NCBI GenBank assembly: GCA_016787645.1
Contig: JAEUUF010000026.1
Coordinates: 248,001 to 312,000 of the forward strand
DNA: 64,000 nucleotides
Source: Cyclobacteriaceae bacterium
GTDB taxonomy: Bacteria; Bacteroidota; Bacteroidia; Cytophagales; Cyclobacteriaceae
Reading direction: 5' to 3'
Position 1 is the stretch's first letter. Each line of letters opens with the position of its first letter. The notes below the pieces were generated by a model. The model was not told the origin of the DNA and ran no database searches. It saw only the letters and a program-made list of their open reading frames with translations. Positions 7,726 through 21,025 of this stretch are shown in pieces. The translations under genes were made by a program, and so were the position numbers.

Positions 7726-10158
7726 CTACAGATCATCGTCATCCTCCGGCACCGGAACCACGAACGCACTCCGGACCGGCGCCGGCATGACGCTTGATTC
7801 GCCGCGGATGGCTTTCCAAATTACCTCGCTGAAAGCCAGGTCCGGAGCAGCGTCAACTTCTTCCAGGTTGAATGAACTCGAGAGCCTTGAAAGCTGGTTT
7901 TCTTTTGTGTTCATCTCCCACAGGTTGTACCGGGCAGGCAGTGACTTGTACGGCGTCGCATCCGGGACGGCTGTAAAGCACTCCCACATCGGCGTGGCAC
8001 CAGCGTCATGCTGGCTCATCGGCGGAAGACCCAGGATCAATTCAATCGTACGTAATACGGAAGTGGTGGCGTACATGCGACTCACAACGGAATTCCGTTT
8101 TACATAGGGTCCTGCCACAAATGCGATGGAGCGGTGGGCATCCACGTGATCAGGGCCGTTCTGTGCATCGTCTTCCACCACGAAGATTGCGCATTCCTTC
8201 CATATGGGGCTTTGTGAAATGTGCTCGATCATCATCCCCAGTGCCAGGTCATTCTCCGCCACCATTGCCCGCGGTGTTGGCGTACCCACCCTGGCGCCGT
8301 AGGTATGGTTGTTCGGCAAATGAATGGTGTTGAGCTGGGGGACGGCGTTAATGGCCACCAAGGAATCAAAATCATACACCCAATGCCCAAATCGCGTCAT
8401 GTCCTTGATCGAAAGATCATACGGAGGATAGCTCACATCGATGTGACCTTTCAAGGATTCCAGGTCTGTCTCCCCCTTGTCGTGCACAAATTCTCCATAG
8501 CTGCGATAAGTTATGCCGGCTTCCTTGCAGTAGTCCCAGATGAACCCGTCTTTGGGAAAAGCAATTTCCCGCGTGCCTTCATAATCGTATTCCCCGCCGC
8601 GGTCACCATAACTCGTTGGCCAGGTTTTTTCCACATAGTCATTAGCGTAAGCAGCCGTAGACCAATTGTGCCCGTCGGCGCTGACCTCCGAATTCACATA
8701 GAAATTGTCGAGCAACACAAACTGTTCGGCCAGGGCGTGTTGGTTCGGCGTTACAACCCTTGGAAACAGGCACAGCGTCGAATCACCATTTCCTTTTTCC
8801 ACATCACCCAACACCTGGTCGTAGGTCCTGTTTTCCTTGATGATGTAAAAGACATACTTGATCGGTGAGCGGTCGCCAACTTTACGTGGGATAGGATTGC
8901 CTTCCTCTCCTTCCGCCATAGCCAGAACTTCCTTGGTGAATGGTGAGTTGCGGTATACGGCCGCAGCGTAGACTGCGAGTTCATCAAGTGTCGGTTCACT
9001 AACCATCATCAGGGTTCCTTTGAACATCCCGCCGATGTACTCATCGTCCGAGTTGTTGTTGCTGTTTGGGTTGGGTCCCTTGGGATTGGCCCTCGACTTT
9101 CCTCCTTTACCGTTGGTCACAAACACTTTCCCATTCAAAACTTTTACGGAAGTCGGATACCAGTCGGTGGGAATAAAACCGATGCTCCTGGCTTCACCGG
9201 GTGCCGATACATCGAAGACCGCCAGGCAGTTGTTGTCCGCATTGGCGATGTAGAGCCGTTGCTCATCTGCCGAAAGGGCCAAGGCATTGGGTGTGCTGCC
9301 CGCCGGTGAATCGGGGTACAGGGAAGCATTCAACACTTCCAGCACTTTCCGCGACTGAGTGTCGATAACGGAAACACCATTGTCATTGGCATGCGCCACA
9401 TAAAGCAACTTTCCATCATGTGACAGGATAAGTTCGTTGGGATTGCTTCCTACTGGGATTTGGAAGACTACCTTGTCCTGGCTGGTGTCAAAGACGGCTA
9501 CCTTACTGCCACCCCACAAGGAAATATAAAGTGTCTTGCTGTCCGGGCTGAGTGCACTGGCATATGCTTCATGACCCAGGGCTATTTTCCGTGACTTCTT
9601 GTCGGCCAGGTTAATCACATAAAGGGCACTGTCTTCTTTGGTGGTCACGTACAGCGTTCCCTGGTGAATCGAAATACCCGTAGGAGAAATTTTTGTTGGC
9701 CACGGTTTCCCCAAGGCAATAGAATCGATCAAGGTCAATTTGTCGTGTGACACATCATACACGACCACCTGGTTGTCGTTGCCTCCGGAAGCATAAAGTC
9801 TTTGGTTGTCCTCACTGAAAACAAGACCGTACCATGCCTTTTGAATTGCCCGTTCATCGAGCACCGTCATGGTCGCGGGATCAATGAGCGCAACCGATTG
9901 TTTGCTCTGCCCGTTGTTGGTGATGGCCATCCGTTTTCCCGACGGAGACAGGACGAGGTTGAGGGGTAAATCTCCTAGCGGAATGGTTGTCCCAGCAGGA
10001 CTGAGCGTCCAGCCGTTCGGCAACAGGATGCGGCTCGATTCCAAGGACTTCGCGAGCGAATCGAGCGCAAGCCGATTTGTACCCCCAGGCCCGCAGGAGG
10101 CAAGAAAAAGCGTATACGCAAGCGATGCCAAGACAAAAATAACTCGATTCATAGCCAT
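7726..10158 (-). CDS. YncE-type beta-propeller fused to alkaline phosphatase-family phosphoesterase, lipoprotein
   Basis: An 810-residue lipoprotein (lipobox LFLASC, Cys22) with two parts. Residues about 50-350 form a YVTN/YncE-like seven-bladed propeller with repeats such as SPDSKTLYISLWGGSKVAVFD and HDGKLLYVAHANDNGVSVID. Residues about 420-730 form a phosphoesterase/alkaline phosphatase-superfamily domain with FYIIKENRTYDQVLGD, the NSEVSADGHNWSTAAY segment and FVVEDDAQNGPDHVDAHR. This fusion is a known architecture in Bacteroidota and some other environmental bacteria, but its substrate is not established. It is transcribed alone, divergent from the amylase gene. Confidence 0.85.
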   Translation of the reverse strand: MAMNRVIFVLASLAYTLFLASCGPGGTNRLALDSLAKSLESSRILLPNGWTLSPAGTTIPLGDLPLNLVLSPSGKRMAITNNGQSKQSVALIDPATMTVLDERAIQKAWYGLVFSEDNQRLYASGGNDNQVVVYDVSHDKLTLIDSIALGKPWPTKISPTGISIHQGTLYVTTKEDSALYVINLADKKSRKIALGHEAYASALSPDSKTLYISLWGGSKVAVFDTSQDKVVFQIPVGSNPNELILSHDGKLLYVAHANDNGVSVIDTQSRKVLEVLNASLYPDSPAGSTPNALALSADEQRLYIANADNNCLAVFDVSAPGEARSIGFIPTDWYPTSVKVLNGKVFVTNGKGGKSRANPKGPNPNSNNNSDDEYIGGMFKGTLMMVSEPTLDELAVYAAAVYRNSPFTKEVLAMAEGEEGNPIPRKVGDRSPIKYVFYIIKENRTYDQVLGDVEKGNGDSTLCLFPRVVTPNQHALAEQFVLLDNFYVNSEVSADGHNWSTAAYANDYVEKTWPTSYGDRGGEYDYEGTREIAFPKDGFIWDYCKEAGITYRSYGEFVHDKGETDLESLKGHIDVSYPPYDLSIKDMTRFGHWVYDFDSLVAINAVPQLNTIHLPNNHTYGARVGTPTPRAMVAENDLALGMMIEHISQSPIWKECAIFVVEDDAQNGPDHVDAHRSIAFVAGPYVKRNSVVSRMYATTSVLRTIELILGLPPMSQHDAGATPMWECFTAVPDATPYKSLPARYNLWEMNTKENQLSRLSSSFNLEEVDAAPDLAFSEVIWKAIRGESSVMPAPVRSAFVVPVPEDDDDL

Positions 10159-10241
10159 GTGTCTTTTGCGAAATCTACAAAAGAAGCCGACACTGCATGT
10201 AGGGCATTATTGAAGCTTTAGTTAAACTTCATACGCTAGGG

Positions 10242-10249
10242 TATATTTG
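10242..10249 (+). promoter_or_regulatory. -7 promoter box TATATTTG for amylase gene
   Basis: This is an exact TAnnTTTG box followed by C. A TTTA at 10217-10220 lies 21 bp upstream where a -33 TTTG would be expected. The amylase ATG is only 15 bp beyond the box, which predicts a very short 5' leader of about 8-10 nt. Confidence 0.55.
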
Positions 10250-10263
10250 CATTTCAAAATGGA

Positions 10264-11658
10264 ATGACGGTGTTGAAGTGCAGATGGGTAGTGTTATTGC
10301 TTGTATTAGTCGCATGCAGCTCCAGCGACACTCCGGTACCACCGGTCACTCCTCCTCCACCTCCGGTCACATACACCGACCCTCCTCAATATGGTTCGCC
10401 CTTTGCAGGAGTTCCCGATGCCAAGGACCTGATCATTTACGAGATTAACCTGCGCGCATTCAGCCCCCAGGGAACATTTGCAGGAATCATTCCTCGCCTG
10501 GATTCAATCAAGAAGTTGGGCGCCAATACGATCTGGCTGATGCCTATTTATCCGGTGGGGATAGCCAATTCAGTTGGTCAGCTTGGATCTCCCTACTCCG
10601 TGCGAAACTACAAGGAAGTCAATGCCGAGTTCGGGACCCTGGCTGATCTACGCAACCTGGTTGACCTTGCCCACAGCAAGGGCATGGCGGTCATCCTCGA
10701 CTGGGTCGCCAACCACACCGCATGGGACAACCCGTGGATCGTCAATACCACCTGGTATACCCTGAACAGCTACGGAGCTATTTCCATTCCGCCTGGTACC
10801 AACTGGACGGATGTGGCTGACCTGAATTACTCGAGTGCGGCCATGCGCCGCGCCATGTTCAATGCCATGAAGTACTGGATTTTGGCTGCCAACGTGGATG
10901 GTTACCGCTGTGACTACGCCGACGGTGTACCATTCGACTTTTGGAAACCGGCGATGGATACCCTCAAAAATATTCCCGGTCGCAAACTGGTGCTCCTCGC
11001 AGAAGGGGCGCGGCAAGATCACTTCACAGCAGGATTTCAACTGAACTACGCGTGGGATTTTTATGGGTCCCTGATCAGCGTAATCAAGAACGGTTCGCCG
11101 GCCTCAAACTTGTTTACTGCCAACACTAGCGAAACCAGCCTCTTACCTTCAGGAGCCTTCAAACTGCGTTTCACCACCAACCACGATGAAACAGCGTGGA
11201 ATGATACACCACTGGGTCTGTTCGGAGGCATCCAGGGATCAATGGCCGCCTTCGTACTCGCTTCCTACCTCGGAGGGGTGCCGCTCATCTACAACGGGCA
11301 GGAAGTAGGTTGCCCGGTAAAGCTGCCGTTCTTCTCCAAGTCCCCTATCGACTGGAGTACCAATCCAAACCTGACCTTTGAGTACAAGAAATTAATTGCT
11401 TTTCGTAAATCAAGCGAGGCGGTGAAGCAAGGGACCGTAGAGTCCTTTCCGGATGCCGACGTGGTTGCCTTCAAGAGAAAATTGGGAGCGGACGAAGTGT
11501 TGGTGATCGTGAATACACGCAATGCACCCAACACCTATACGTTGCCAGCAGCAGTGGCCAACACTACCTGGACCAACCCGCTCGACAATAACGCTACCGT
11601 AAACCTTGGCACGCAGGTTAACTTGTCGGCCTATTCGTACCTGATCCTTAAGAATTAG
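10264..11658 (+). CDS. GH13 alpha-amylase family lipoprotein
   Basis: A 464-residue glycoside hydrolase. The signal and lipobox (LVACS, Cys18) are followed by a Pro-rich linker (residues about 25-38) and a GH13 barrel. Conserved region I is ILDWVANHT, region II GYRCDYAD carries the nucleophile Asp217, region III LLAEGA carries the acid/base Glu247, and region IV TTNHDE carries Asp308. A C-terminal beta domain ends near residue 464. The lipobox predicts attachment to the outer membrane, and the enzyme should act on alpha-glucans such as starch or maltodextrins. No SusC/SusD pair is present in the window. The stop lies 2 bp from that of the convergent ammonium transporter. Confidence 0.9.
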   Translation: MTVLKCRWVVLLLVLVACSSSDTPVPPVTPPPPPVTYTDPPQYGSPFAGVPDAKDLIIYEINLRAFSPQGTFAGIIPRLDSIKKLGANTIWLMPIYPVGIANSVGQLGSPYSVRNYKEVNAEFGTLADLRNLVDLAHSKGMAVILDWVANHTAWDNPWIVNTTWYTLNSYGAISIPPGTNWTDVADLNYSSAAMRRAMFNAMKYWILAANVDGYRCDYADGVPFDFWKPAMDTLKNIPGRKLVLLAEGARQDHFTAGFQLNYAWDFYGSLISVIKNGSPASNLFTANTSETSLLPSGAFKLRFTTNHDETAWNDTPLGLFGGIQGSMAAFVLASYLGGVPLIYNGQEVGCPVKLPFFSKSPIDWSTNPNLTFEYKKLIAFRKSSEAVKQGTVESFPDADVVAFKRKLGADEVLVIVNTRNAPNTYTLPAAVANTTWTNPLDNNATVNLGTQVNLSAYSYLILKN

Positions 11659-11660
11659 GA

Positions 11661-13022
11661 CTATCCGTTGGCAGTCATAACGGGAATCGGGTCACCCGTT
11701 ACTACTCCTTGTGCGGTACCCCGTTGCGTTTCCAATGTTTCCGAGTGCTGGCTGATGTCAAGGCCAAGACGCTCTTCGTAGGGAGATACACGCAGTTGGG
11801 TCATCCAGCCGGTAATCTTAAACAACACGTAAGATCCACCGAAAGTAAATACCGCGACGATGAGAAGTGCCAGGAGGTGATTCTTCATCAGTTCGGTGGA
11901 ACCATAATAAAGCCCGATATCCTTGGCGAACACAGCTGTCAGCAGCATTCCGGTTATGCCACCGACCCCGTGACAAGGAAACACATCCAACGTGTCATCC
12001 AGTGAAGTGCGTTGTTTGTAGTACACGGCGAGGTTGCTCACGATGGCGGCGGCAAACCCGATGAAGATGCTTTGACCGAGGTTGACGAAGCCGGCAGCCG
12101 GTGTAATGGCCACGAGTCCAACTACAGCGCCGATGCAGGCTCCCGTCGCCGAGATCTTCCGGCCCACGAGTGCATCAAACAACACCCACGTCATCATCGC
12201 AGAAGCAGAGGCAAAGTTTGTCGTCGCGAAGGCCGACACGGCGAGCCCGTTGGCGGCCAGCGCAGAGCCAGCGTTGAATCCGAACCATCCAAACCAAAGC
12301 ATGCCGGTTCCCAGGATGATGAACGGAATGTTGGCTGGCTGGTGCACTTTATGTTCCCGCTTTCCCAAGACCACCGCTCCTGCCAGGGCGGCAAAACCCG
12401 CCGACATATGCACCACCGTACCGCCCGCGAAGTCGAGCACTCCCCACTGGCGAAGGAAGCCGTCGGGGTGCCAGGTCCAATGCGCGAGGGGGCAATAGAT
12501 CACCAGGGAAAACAAGCACATGAAGATCAGGTACGAGGTAAACTTCACCCGCTCCGCAAAACTGCCCGTGATGAGCGCTGGTGTAATGATGGCGAACTTG
12601 AGTTGAAACAAAGCGAACAGGAGAAACGGAAACGTTGGCGCAAAGGCGGGGTTGGGATTGAGATCCACCCCGCGAAAGGCAAAGTAGGTGGCTGGGTTGC
12701 CAATGAGTCCATGCCAGCTTTCGCCGAAGGCCAGGCTAAATCCCACCAGGTACCACAATAAACTGATGACCCCCAACGCGATAAAACTCTGGAGCATGGT
12801 GCTGATGACATTCTTGAAACTGACCATGCCTCCATAGAAGAAAGAGAGCCCGGGTGTCATGAACAACACAAAGGCTGTCGCCACGATCATCCACGCCGTA
12901 TCTGCTTTATCGATGACGCCGGTGGTCGCTTCCACCGGGAAATCTCCTCGCAATAGCACAAACCCCTGCAGGGCGGCCAGGATGATAAAAATGACTATCC
13001 ATCGGGTTTTAGGTCTGCTCAT
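11661..13022 (-). CDS. amt: Ammonium transporter, Amt family
   Basis: A 453-residue Amt/Rh-family channel with about 11-12 membrane segments, starting with an N-terminal hydrophobic segment (IVIFIILAALQGFVLL) that may be a signal peptide. Family motifs visible include FFYGGMV, the WHPDGFLRQWGVLDFAGGTVVHMSAG signature containing the first pore His, and DDTLDVFPCHGVGGITGMLLTAVFA with the second pore His. It lies downstream of gltB-gltD on the same strand with a 120-bp gap that contains its own promoter and two palindromes. It therefore probably belongs to the nitrogen-assimilation regulon but is controlled separately. No PII (glnK) gene is adjacent. Confidence 0.93.
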   Translation of the reverse strand: MSRPKTRWIVIFIILAALQGFVLLRGDFPVEATTGVIDKADTAWMIVATAFVLFMTPGLSFFYGGMVSFKNVISTMLQSFIALGVISLLWYLVGFSLAFGESWHGLIGNPATYFAFRGVDLNPNPAFAPTFPFLLFALFQLKFAIITPALITGSFAERVKFTSYLIFMCLFSLVIYCPLAHWTWHPDGFLRQWGVLDFAGGTVVHMSAGFAALAGAVVLGKREHKVHQPANIPFIILGTGMLWFGWFGFNAGSALAANGLAVSAFATTNFASASAMMTWVLFDALVGRKISATGACIGAVVGLVAITPAAGFVNLGQSIFIGFAAAIVSNLAVYYKQRTSLDDTLDVFPCHGVGGITGMLLTAVFAKDIGLYYGSTELMKNHLLALLIVAVFTFGGSYVLFKITGWMTQLRVSPYEERLGLDISQHSETLETQRGTAQGVVTGDPIPVMTANG

Positions 13023-13063
13023 GAGCCTGTTTTCATAATTTTGGTGTGAATTTCACCATAATA

Positions 13064-13131
13064 GGGTTAAAAAATACCCTATCAAGCCAAAAATATTACA
13101 TAATTCGTTTGCACAGGGTAATATTTTACCC
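13064..13131 (-). promoter_or_regulatory. Ammonium transporter promoter flanked by two 16-bp palindromes
   Basis: On the minus strand an exact TAnnTTTG box (TATTTTTG) is at 13095-13088. It is bracketed by two inverted repeats of the form GGGT-N8-ACCC: one at 13116-13131 (a perfect 6-bp palindrome with a 4-bp centre) and one at 13064-13079, extended by flanking A/T. Their centres are 52 bp apart, about five helical turns. One would sit near -40 and the other near +13 relative to the inferred start. A further imperfect dyad, TGGTG...CACCA, lies at 13042-13058. These look like operator sites for a dimeric regulator of the transporter; the regulator itself is unknown. Confidence 0.5.
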
Positions 13132-13142
13132 ACAAATGACCA

Positions 13143-14594
13143 TCAGGCCCTAAGTCGGCCAGTGTCCCTGGATTCCAGAACGGACGATCCCGACAGGAAT
13201 TCATCGACCCGCCGGGCGGTTTCCCGACCTTCATGGATAGCCCAAACCACCAGCGATTGTCCCCGGCGCGCGTCACCTGCGGCAAAAACTCCGTCAACGG
13301 AAGTTTGGTAGTCCTTGCACCGAACGTTGCCGCGTTCATCGAGAGCAAGTCCCAATTGTTCGATCAACCCGCTCTTCTGCGGCCCGGTGAATCCCAACGC
13401 CAGCAAAACCAGGTCGCAGGGAATGAGCCGCGCTGTTCCTTCCACTTCCTGGAAGGAGGTCCGGGAATCGTTCCAAACAATATCTGTCACCTGGACACCA
13501 GTTACATTCCCGGCTGCATCTCCGACAAAGGCTTTGGTCAGCAGGCTCCACTCACGCGTTCCTCCCTCCTCGTGAGAGGTGGATGTGCGAAGTATCGCCG
13601 GCCAATTGGGCCAGGGCATGGAGGCAGTCCGGTTGACCGGTGGCTTGCTGAGTATCTCCAACTGTGTTACCGATTTCGCTCCTTGCCGGATGGATGTCCC
13701 CAGGCAATCGGCGCCTGTGTCTCCTCCCCCGAGAATGATGACGTTCTTATTGCTGGCCAGTATCTGTTGGCCCTCGACAACTTTACCCTGGACCCGAAGA
13801 TTTTGCTGGGGCAGGAAATCCATCGCAAAGTGGATACCGCCCAACTGTCTACCCGGTATAGAAAGATCGCGTGGCTGGCTTGAACCAGTGGCCAGGACCA
13901 AGGCGTCAAACTCCTGTTGTAGCTGCCGCGCAGTCAGGTGAGCACCGACTTCCATGCCGGTCCTGAAGTGAATGCCTTCGGCCGTCATCAACTCAACACG
14001 ACGATCCAGGATGGACTTCTCCAGTTTGAAATCAGGAATTCCATAACGCAAAAGCCCTCCCACGGCATCCGCGCGTTCAAGTACAGTTACCGTGTGCCCG
14101 GCGGCGTTTAACTGTGCTGCGCAAGCAAGTCCCGCAGGACCCGAACCAATGACAGCCACCGTCTTGCCTGATCGCTGTATGGGTACTCGAGGATGCACAT
14201 AGCCCGCCTCAAATGCTTTCTCGATGATGGTTTTCTCCAGGTACTCAATGGTAACGGCCGGTTGATTGATCCCCAGCACACACGAGGCCTCGCATGGCGC
14301 CGGGCAAATCCGCCCGGTGAACTCCGGGAAGTTGTTGGTAGACATCAATATCTCATAGGCATGCTTCCAGTTACCGTGGTAGACTGCGTCATTGAATTCG
14401 GGAATGTTGTTGCCTAGTGGGCATCCACTATGACAGAATGGAGTGCCGCAATCCATACACCGGGCAGCCTGCTTTGATGAGATCTCAGGATCGATCGGTG
14501 CGTCTACCTCCCGGTAGTCGCGGATGCGATCCTCCACTTTTCTTTTTTGCGGAAGCTCACGAGCAAATTCCATGAAGCCATTTGGCTTTCCCAT
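13143..14594 (-). CDS. gltD: Glutamate synthase small (beta) subunit
   Basis: A 483-residue NADPH-oxidising subunit of glutamate synthase. N-terminal cysteines for two low-potential 4Fe-4S clusters are visible ([18 protein letters not shown] at about 42-59 and CPAPCEASC at about 97-105). A FAD-binding [13 protein letters not shown] motif follows near residue 151, and a second dinucleotide fold around [13 protein letters not shown] near residue 288 binds NADPH. It passes electrons to the large subunit, whose stop lies 1 bp upstream of this start, indicating tight co-transcription and probably translational coupling. Length and motif order are normal. Confidence 0.95.
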   Translation of the reverse strand: MGKPNGFMEFARELPQKRKVEDRIRDYREVDAPIDPEISSKQAARCMDCGTPFCHSGCPLGNNIPEFNDAVYHGNWKHAYEILMSTNNFPEFTGRICPAPCEASCVLGINQPAVTIEYLEKTIIEKAFEAGYVHPRVPIQRSGKTVAVIGSGPAGLACAAQLNAAGHTVTVLERADAVGGLLRYGIPDFKLEKSILDRRVELMTAEGIHFRTGMEVGAHLTARQLQQEFDALVLATGSSQPRDLSIPGRQLGGIHFAMDFLPQQNLRVQGKVVEGQQILASNKNVIILGGGDTGADCLGTSIRQGAKSVTQLEILSKPPVNRTASMPWPNWPAILRTSTSHEEGGTREWSLLTKAFVGDAAGNVTGVQVTDIVWNDSRTSFQEVEGTARLIPCDLVLLALGFTGPQKSGLIEQLGLALDERGNVRCKDYQTSVDGVFAAGDARRGQSLVVWAIHEGRETARRVDEFLSGSSVLESRDTGRLRA

Positions 14595-14595
14595 T

Positions 14596-19194
<4,599 letters not shown>

Positions 19195-19313
19195 TAAGTG
19201 GTTAAGAGGAAATTTACATCGTCACTTCGGCATTGATGCCGCGTGAGCGAAAAATCTGTGAAAAAAATCAATTTCCACACTAACGATAAGTAGCGGAAAC
19301 GATTGTAACCCTG
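19195..19313. promoter_or_regulatory. Upstream region of gltB with short dyad
   Basis: This non-coding stretch contains a perfect 6-bp inverted repeat with a 2-bp centre (CGGCATTGATGCCG, 19228-19241), about 35-48 bp upstream of the gltB start. It could be an operator or a leader hairpin. No clear -7 box was found for gltB. Confidence 0.3.
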
Positions 19314-19411
19314 GGTGCTAGGTACTGGGCACTAGGTGCTAGGTACTGGGTACTAGGTGCTAGGTACTAGGTACTAGGTACTAGGTACTAGGTACTAGGT
19401 ACTAGGTACTA
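19314..19411 (+). repeat. Heptanucleotide tandem array, 14 units, consensus GGTACTA
   Basis: Fourteen contiguous 7-bp units occupy this span exactly. The first seven vary (GGTGCTA, GGTACTG, GGCACTA), and the last seven (19363-19411) are identical GGTACTA. Joined units create CTAG and GTAC tetramers. Because 7 is not divisible by 3, every frame meets a TAG, so the array is non-coding on both strands. Confidence 0.9.
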
Positions 19412-19452
19412 GGCTCTCGGCGATACGTACTCGAACCATAGTCTACCAAAGC

Positions 19453-19508
19453 CCAGTGACTAGAGCCTAGAGCCCAGTGACCAGTGCCCAGCGACTAGTG
19501 ACCAGAAT
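19453..19508 (-). repeat. Inverted, degenerate copy of the heptamer array, 8 units
   Basis: Eight 7-bp units (CCAGTGA, CTAGAGC, CTAGAGC, CCAGTGA, CCAGTGC, CCAGCGA, CTAGTGA, CCAGAAT) read as reverse-complement relatives of the upstream GGTACTA-type units, for example CCAGTGC against GCACTGG. The two arrays could pair into a long imperfect hairpin with a loop of about 40 nt. The remaining gap sequence to 19649 shows no gene. Confidence 0.65.
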
Positions 19509-19649
19509 CTGGTACACTCCTCACCACTGGACGATTAAAATTTTCCGCAGCATGGTACCCAGTTAATAAACACTTACTTAACTTTCGTCCGCAATTGACA
19601 GACATCCTGTTAATAAGAACCCTATAACCATTTAAAACACATTTCAATT

Positions 19650-19886
19650 ATGGCGAAGAAAGCAAAAAAGGCTGCCAAGAAGGGCAAAGCCAAGGCCAAG
19701 AAGGCAGTGAAGAAAGCAGCCAAGAAGCCTGCTAAGAAAGCAGCCAAGAAGGTTGCCAAGAAGAAAGCTGCTCCCAAGAAGAAAGCCGCAGCACCGAAGC
19801 CGGCACCTGCTCCTGCACCGGCGCCTGCACCTGCTCCTACTCCTGCCCCTACGTCCGGAAACACCGGAGGTGGCATGCCTATGTAA
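19650..19886 (+). CDS. Lys/Ala-rich histone H1-like protein with Pro/Ala tail
   Basis: A 78-residue, strongly basic protein. Residues 1-50 are almost only Lys and Ala in AKKA/KKAAKK repeats, as in the C-terminal tail of eukaryotic H1 and bacterial Hc1/AlgP-type proteins. Residues 51-67 are PAP repeats, followed by a Gly-rich end. It has no globular domain. It is expected to bind DNA or RNA non-specifically, as nucleoid-associated basic tails do. Its first eight residues (MAKKAKKA) are identical to those of the 17-residue peptide encoded at 50937. It is followed by a strong terminator and is probably monocistronic. Confidence 0.75.
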   Translation: MAKKAKKAAKKGKAKAKKAVKKAAKKPAKKAAKKVAKKKAAPKKKAAAPKPAPAPAPAPAPAPTPAPTSGNTGGGMPM

Positions 19887-19910
19887 TTGAGCAGAAATCA
19901 AACAACAAAG

Positions 19911-19930
19911 AGCGGCCAAGGCCGCTTTTT
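19911..19930 (+). terminator. Rho-independent terminator
   Basis: A perfect 7-bp stem AGCGGCC/GGCCGCT with a 2-nt AA loop is followed by a T-run. It ends the transcript of the Lys/Ala-rich gene and rules out the upstream non-ATG start (19887) for the following membrane protein. Confidence 0.85.
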
Positions 19931-19946
19931 GTATTTTGGGAGGTCC

Positions 19947-21008
19947 ATGATCCCCCATATCAGGTCCTCCATCGTTACTCCAACCCTCCTTATCGGGCTA
20001 CTGGTACTCTCCCTAGTCCTCGCAAGGCGCCCTTACTACAATTGGGACATGTTTCCCTACCTGGCCATAGTGATCGCCCAGCCCGGCCTACCCTTCGACT
20101 CCACGCATCGCGAAGTTTACCGTGCCGCCAGAGACGAACTACCTGTTCAAGACTTCCAGGCTATCTCCAGCCGACAACCAAAACTCATGGAGGATCCAGC
20201 GGCGTTTCTGGAGATCATGAAGTATTTCTCCATCAAGCCAGGCTATACTTGGTTGGCCCGGGGATTTTACCACCTTGGCGCAAAGCCGGTGATGTCTACG
20301 TGGCTGCCCTCCGTAATCAGCTACTTCCTGGTTGGCGTCCTGGTGTACTTCCATGCCCGACGTCACGCGCCTCCCATGCCGTCCGCTTTGTTTGTGATGA
20401 TCATCGCATTATCACCTCAGTTCCTGAACCTTGCCCGGTATTCTTCTCCGGATATGCTCTGCGCACTGGTTTCAACGGCAGGGACAATATTAGTTCTTCG
20501 GTCCTTGACAATCCCCGGGCTGGCACTTCTTACTATGGCGGTTTGGATAAGGCCCGACTCGGCAATTTTCCTGATGCTTACCGTGGGAATTTTGTGGATC
20601 ATGAAACAGATTACCTGGTACCAAGGCACAGTGTTGGTCTTTCTTACCGCTGCATCGTTATGGTTGTTGCTTGGAAACACCAGTCTTATCAACGAATACC
20701 TCTTGCTGGACTATTCACTGTCCGACCATTGGGCTGCCTTTCGAACCGGGCTGGGTTCGCTTTTCCAAAGCTTGACCTTACCCATGATCGCACTTGCCTT
20801 GGGAATGATCTATTTCCGTCAAAGCTATGCAATTGACCTTCGCACATGGCTGCTGGCAGCCGCCGTCGGCACGCTGCTTCTGAGGTACTTCCTTCATCCC
20901 TTCACGGAAGATCGATTCAACCTCCCTGCCTACCTGCTCATCTCCCTGGTTGCCTGGGAGACCATGGCCCAACGGCACTACGGAGAGGTCAGTGCAACCA
21001 AGAGTTGA
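19947..21008 (+). CDS. Multi-pass membrane protein, possible GT-C-like
   Basis: A 353-residue protein with an estimated 8-10 membrane helices. The start is ATG 19947, preceded by GGGAGG; an upstream in-frame TTG lies before a terminator and is rejected. After TM1 comes an acidic motif in a first periplasmic loop (NWDMFPYLA, then HREVYRAAR), a helical segment, and later SSPDMLCALV and WIRPDSAIF. An Asp in the first loop plus Arg-Pro-Asp in a later helix end recalls GT-C-fold glycosyltransferases and mannosyltransferase-like proteins, but similarity is only by pattern. No function can be assigned from context. Confidence 0.6.
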   Translation: MIPHIRSSIVTPTLLIGLLVLSLVLARRPYYNWDMFPYLAIVIAQPGLPFDSTHREVYRAARDELPVQDFQAISSRQPKLMEDPAAFLEIMKYFSIKPGYTWLARGFYHLGAKPVMSTWLPSVISYFLVGVLVYFHARRHAPPMPSALFVMIIALSPQFLNLARYSSPDMLCALVSTAGTILVLRSLTIPGLALLTMAVWIRPDSAIFLMLTVGILWIMKQITWYQGTVLVFLTAASLWLLLGNTSLINEYLLLDYSLSDHWAAFRTGLGSLFQSLTLPMIALALGMIYFRQSYAIDLRTWLLAAAVGTLLLRYFLHPFTEDRFNLPAYLLISLVAWETMAQRHYGEVSATKS

Positions 21009-21025
21009 ATGCTTATCTTGCACGA

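Noticed and set aside
12012-12761. 249-codon plus-strand frame opposite the ammonium transporter
   Set aside because: The composition is Arg/His-rich, typical of a reverse-strand shadow of a membrane protein.
19314-19508. Possible CRISPR array
   Set aside because: Units are 7 bp, directly abutting and without spacers, so this is a microsatellite-like array.
19622-19876. Gly/Ala/Phe-rich minus-strand frame
   Set aside because: It is the complement of the Lys/Ala/Pro repeats and has no start context.
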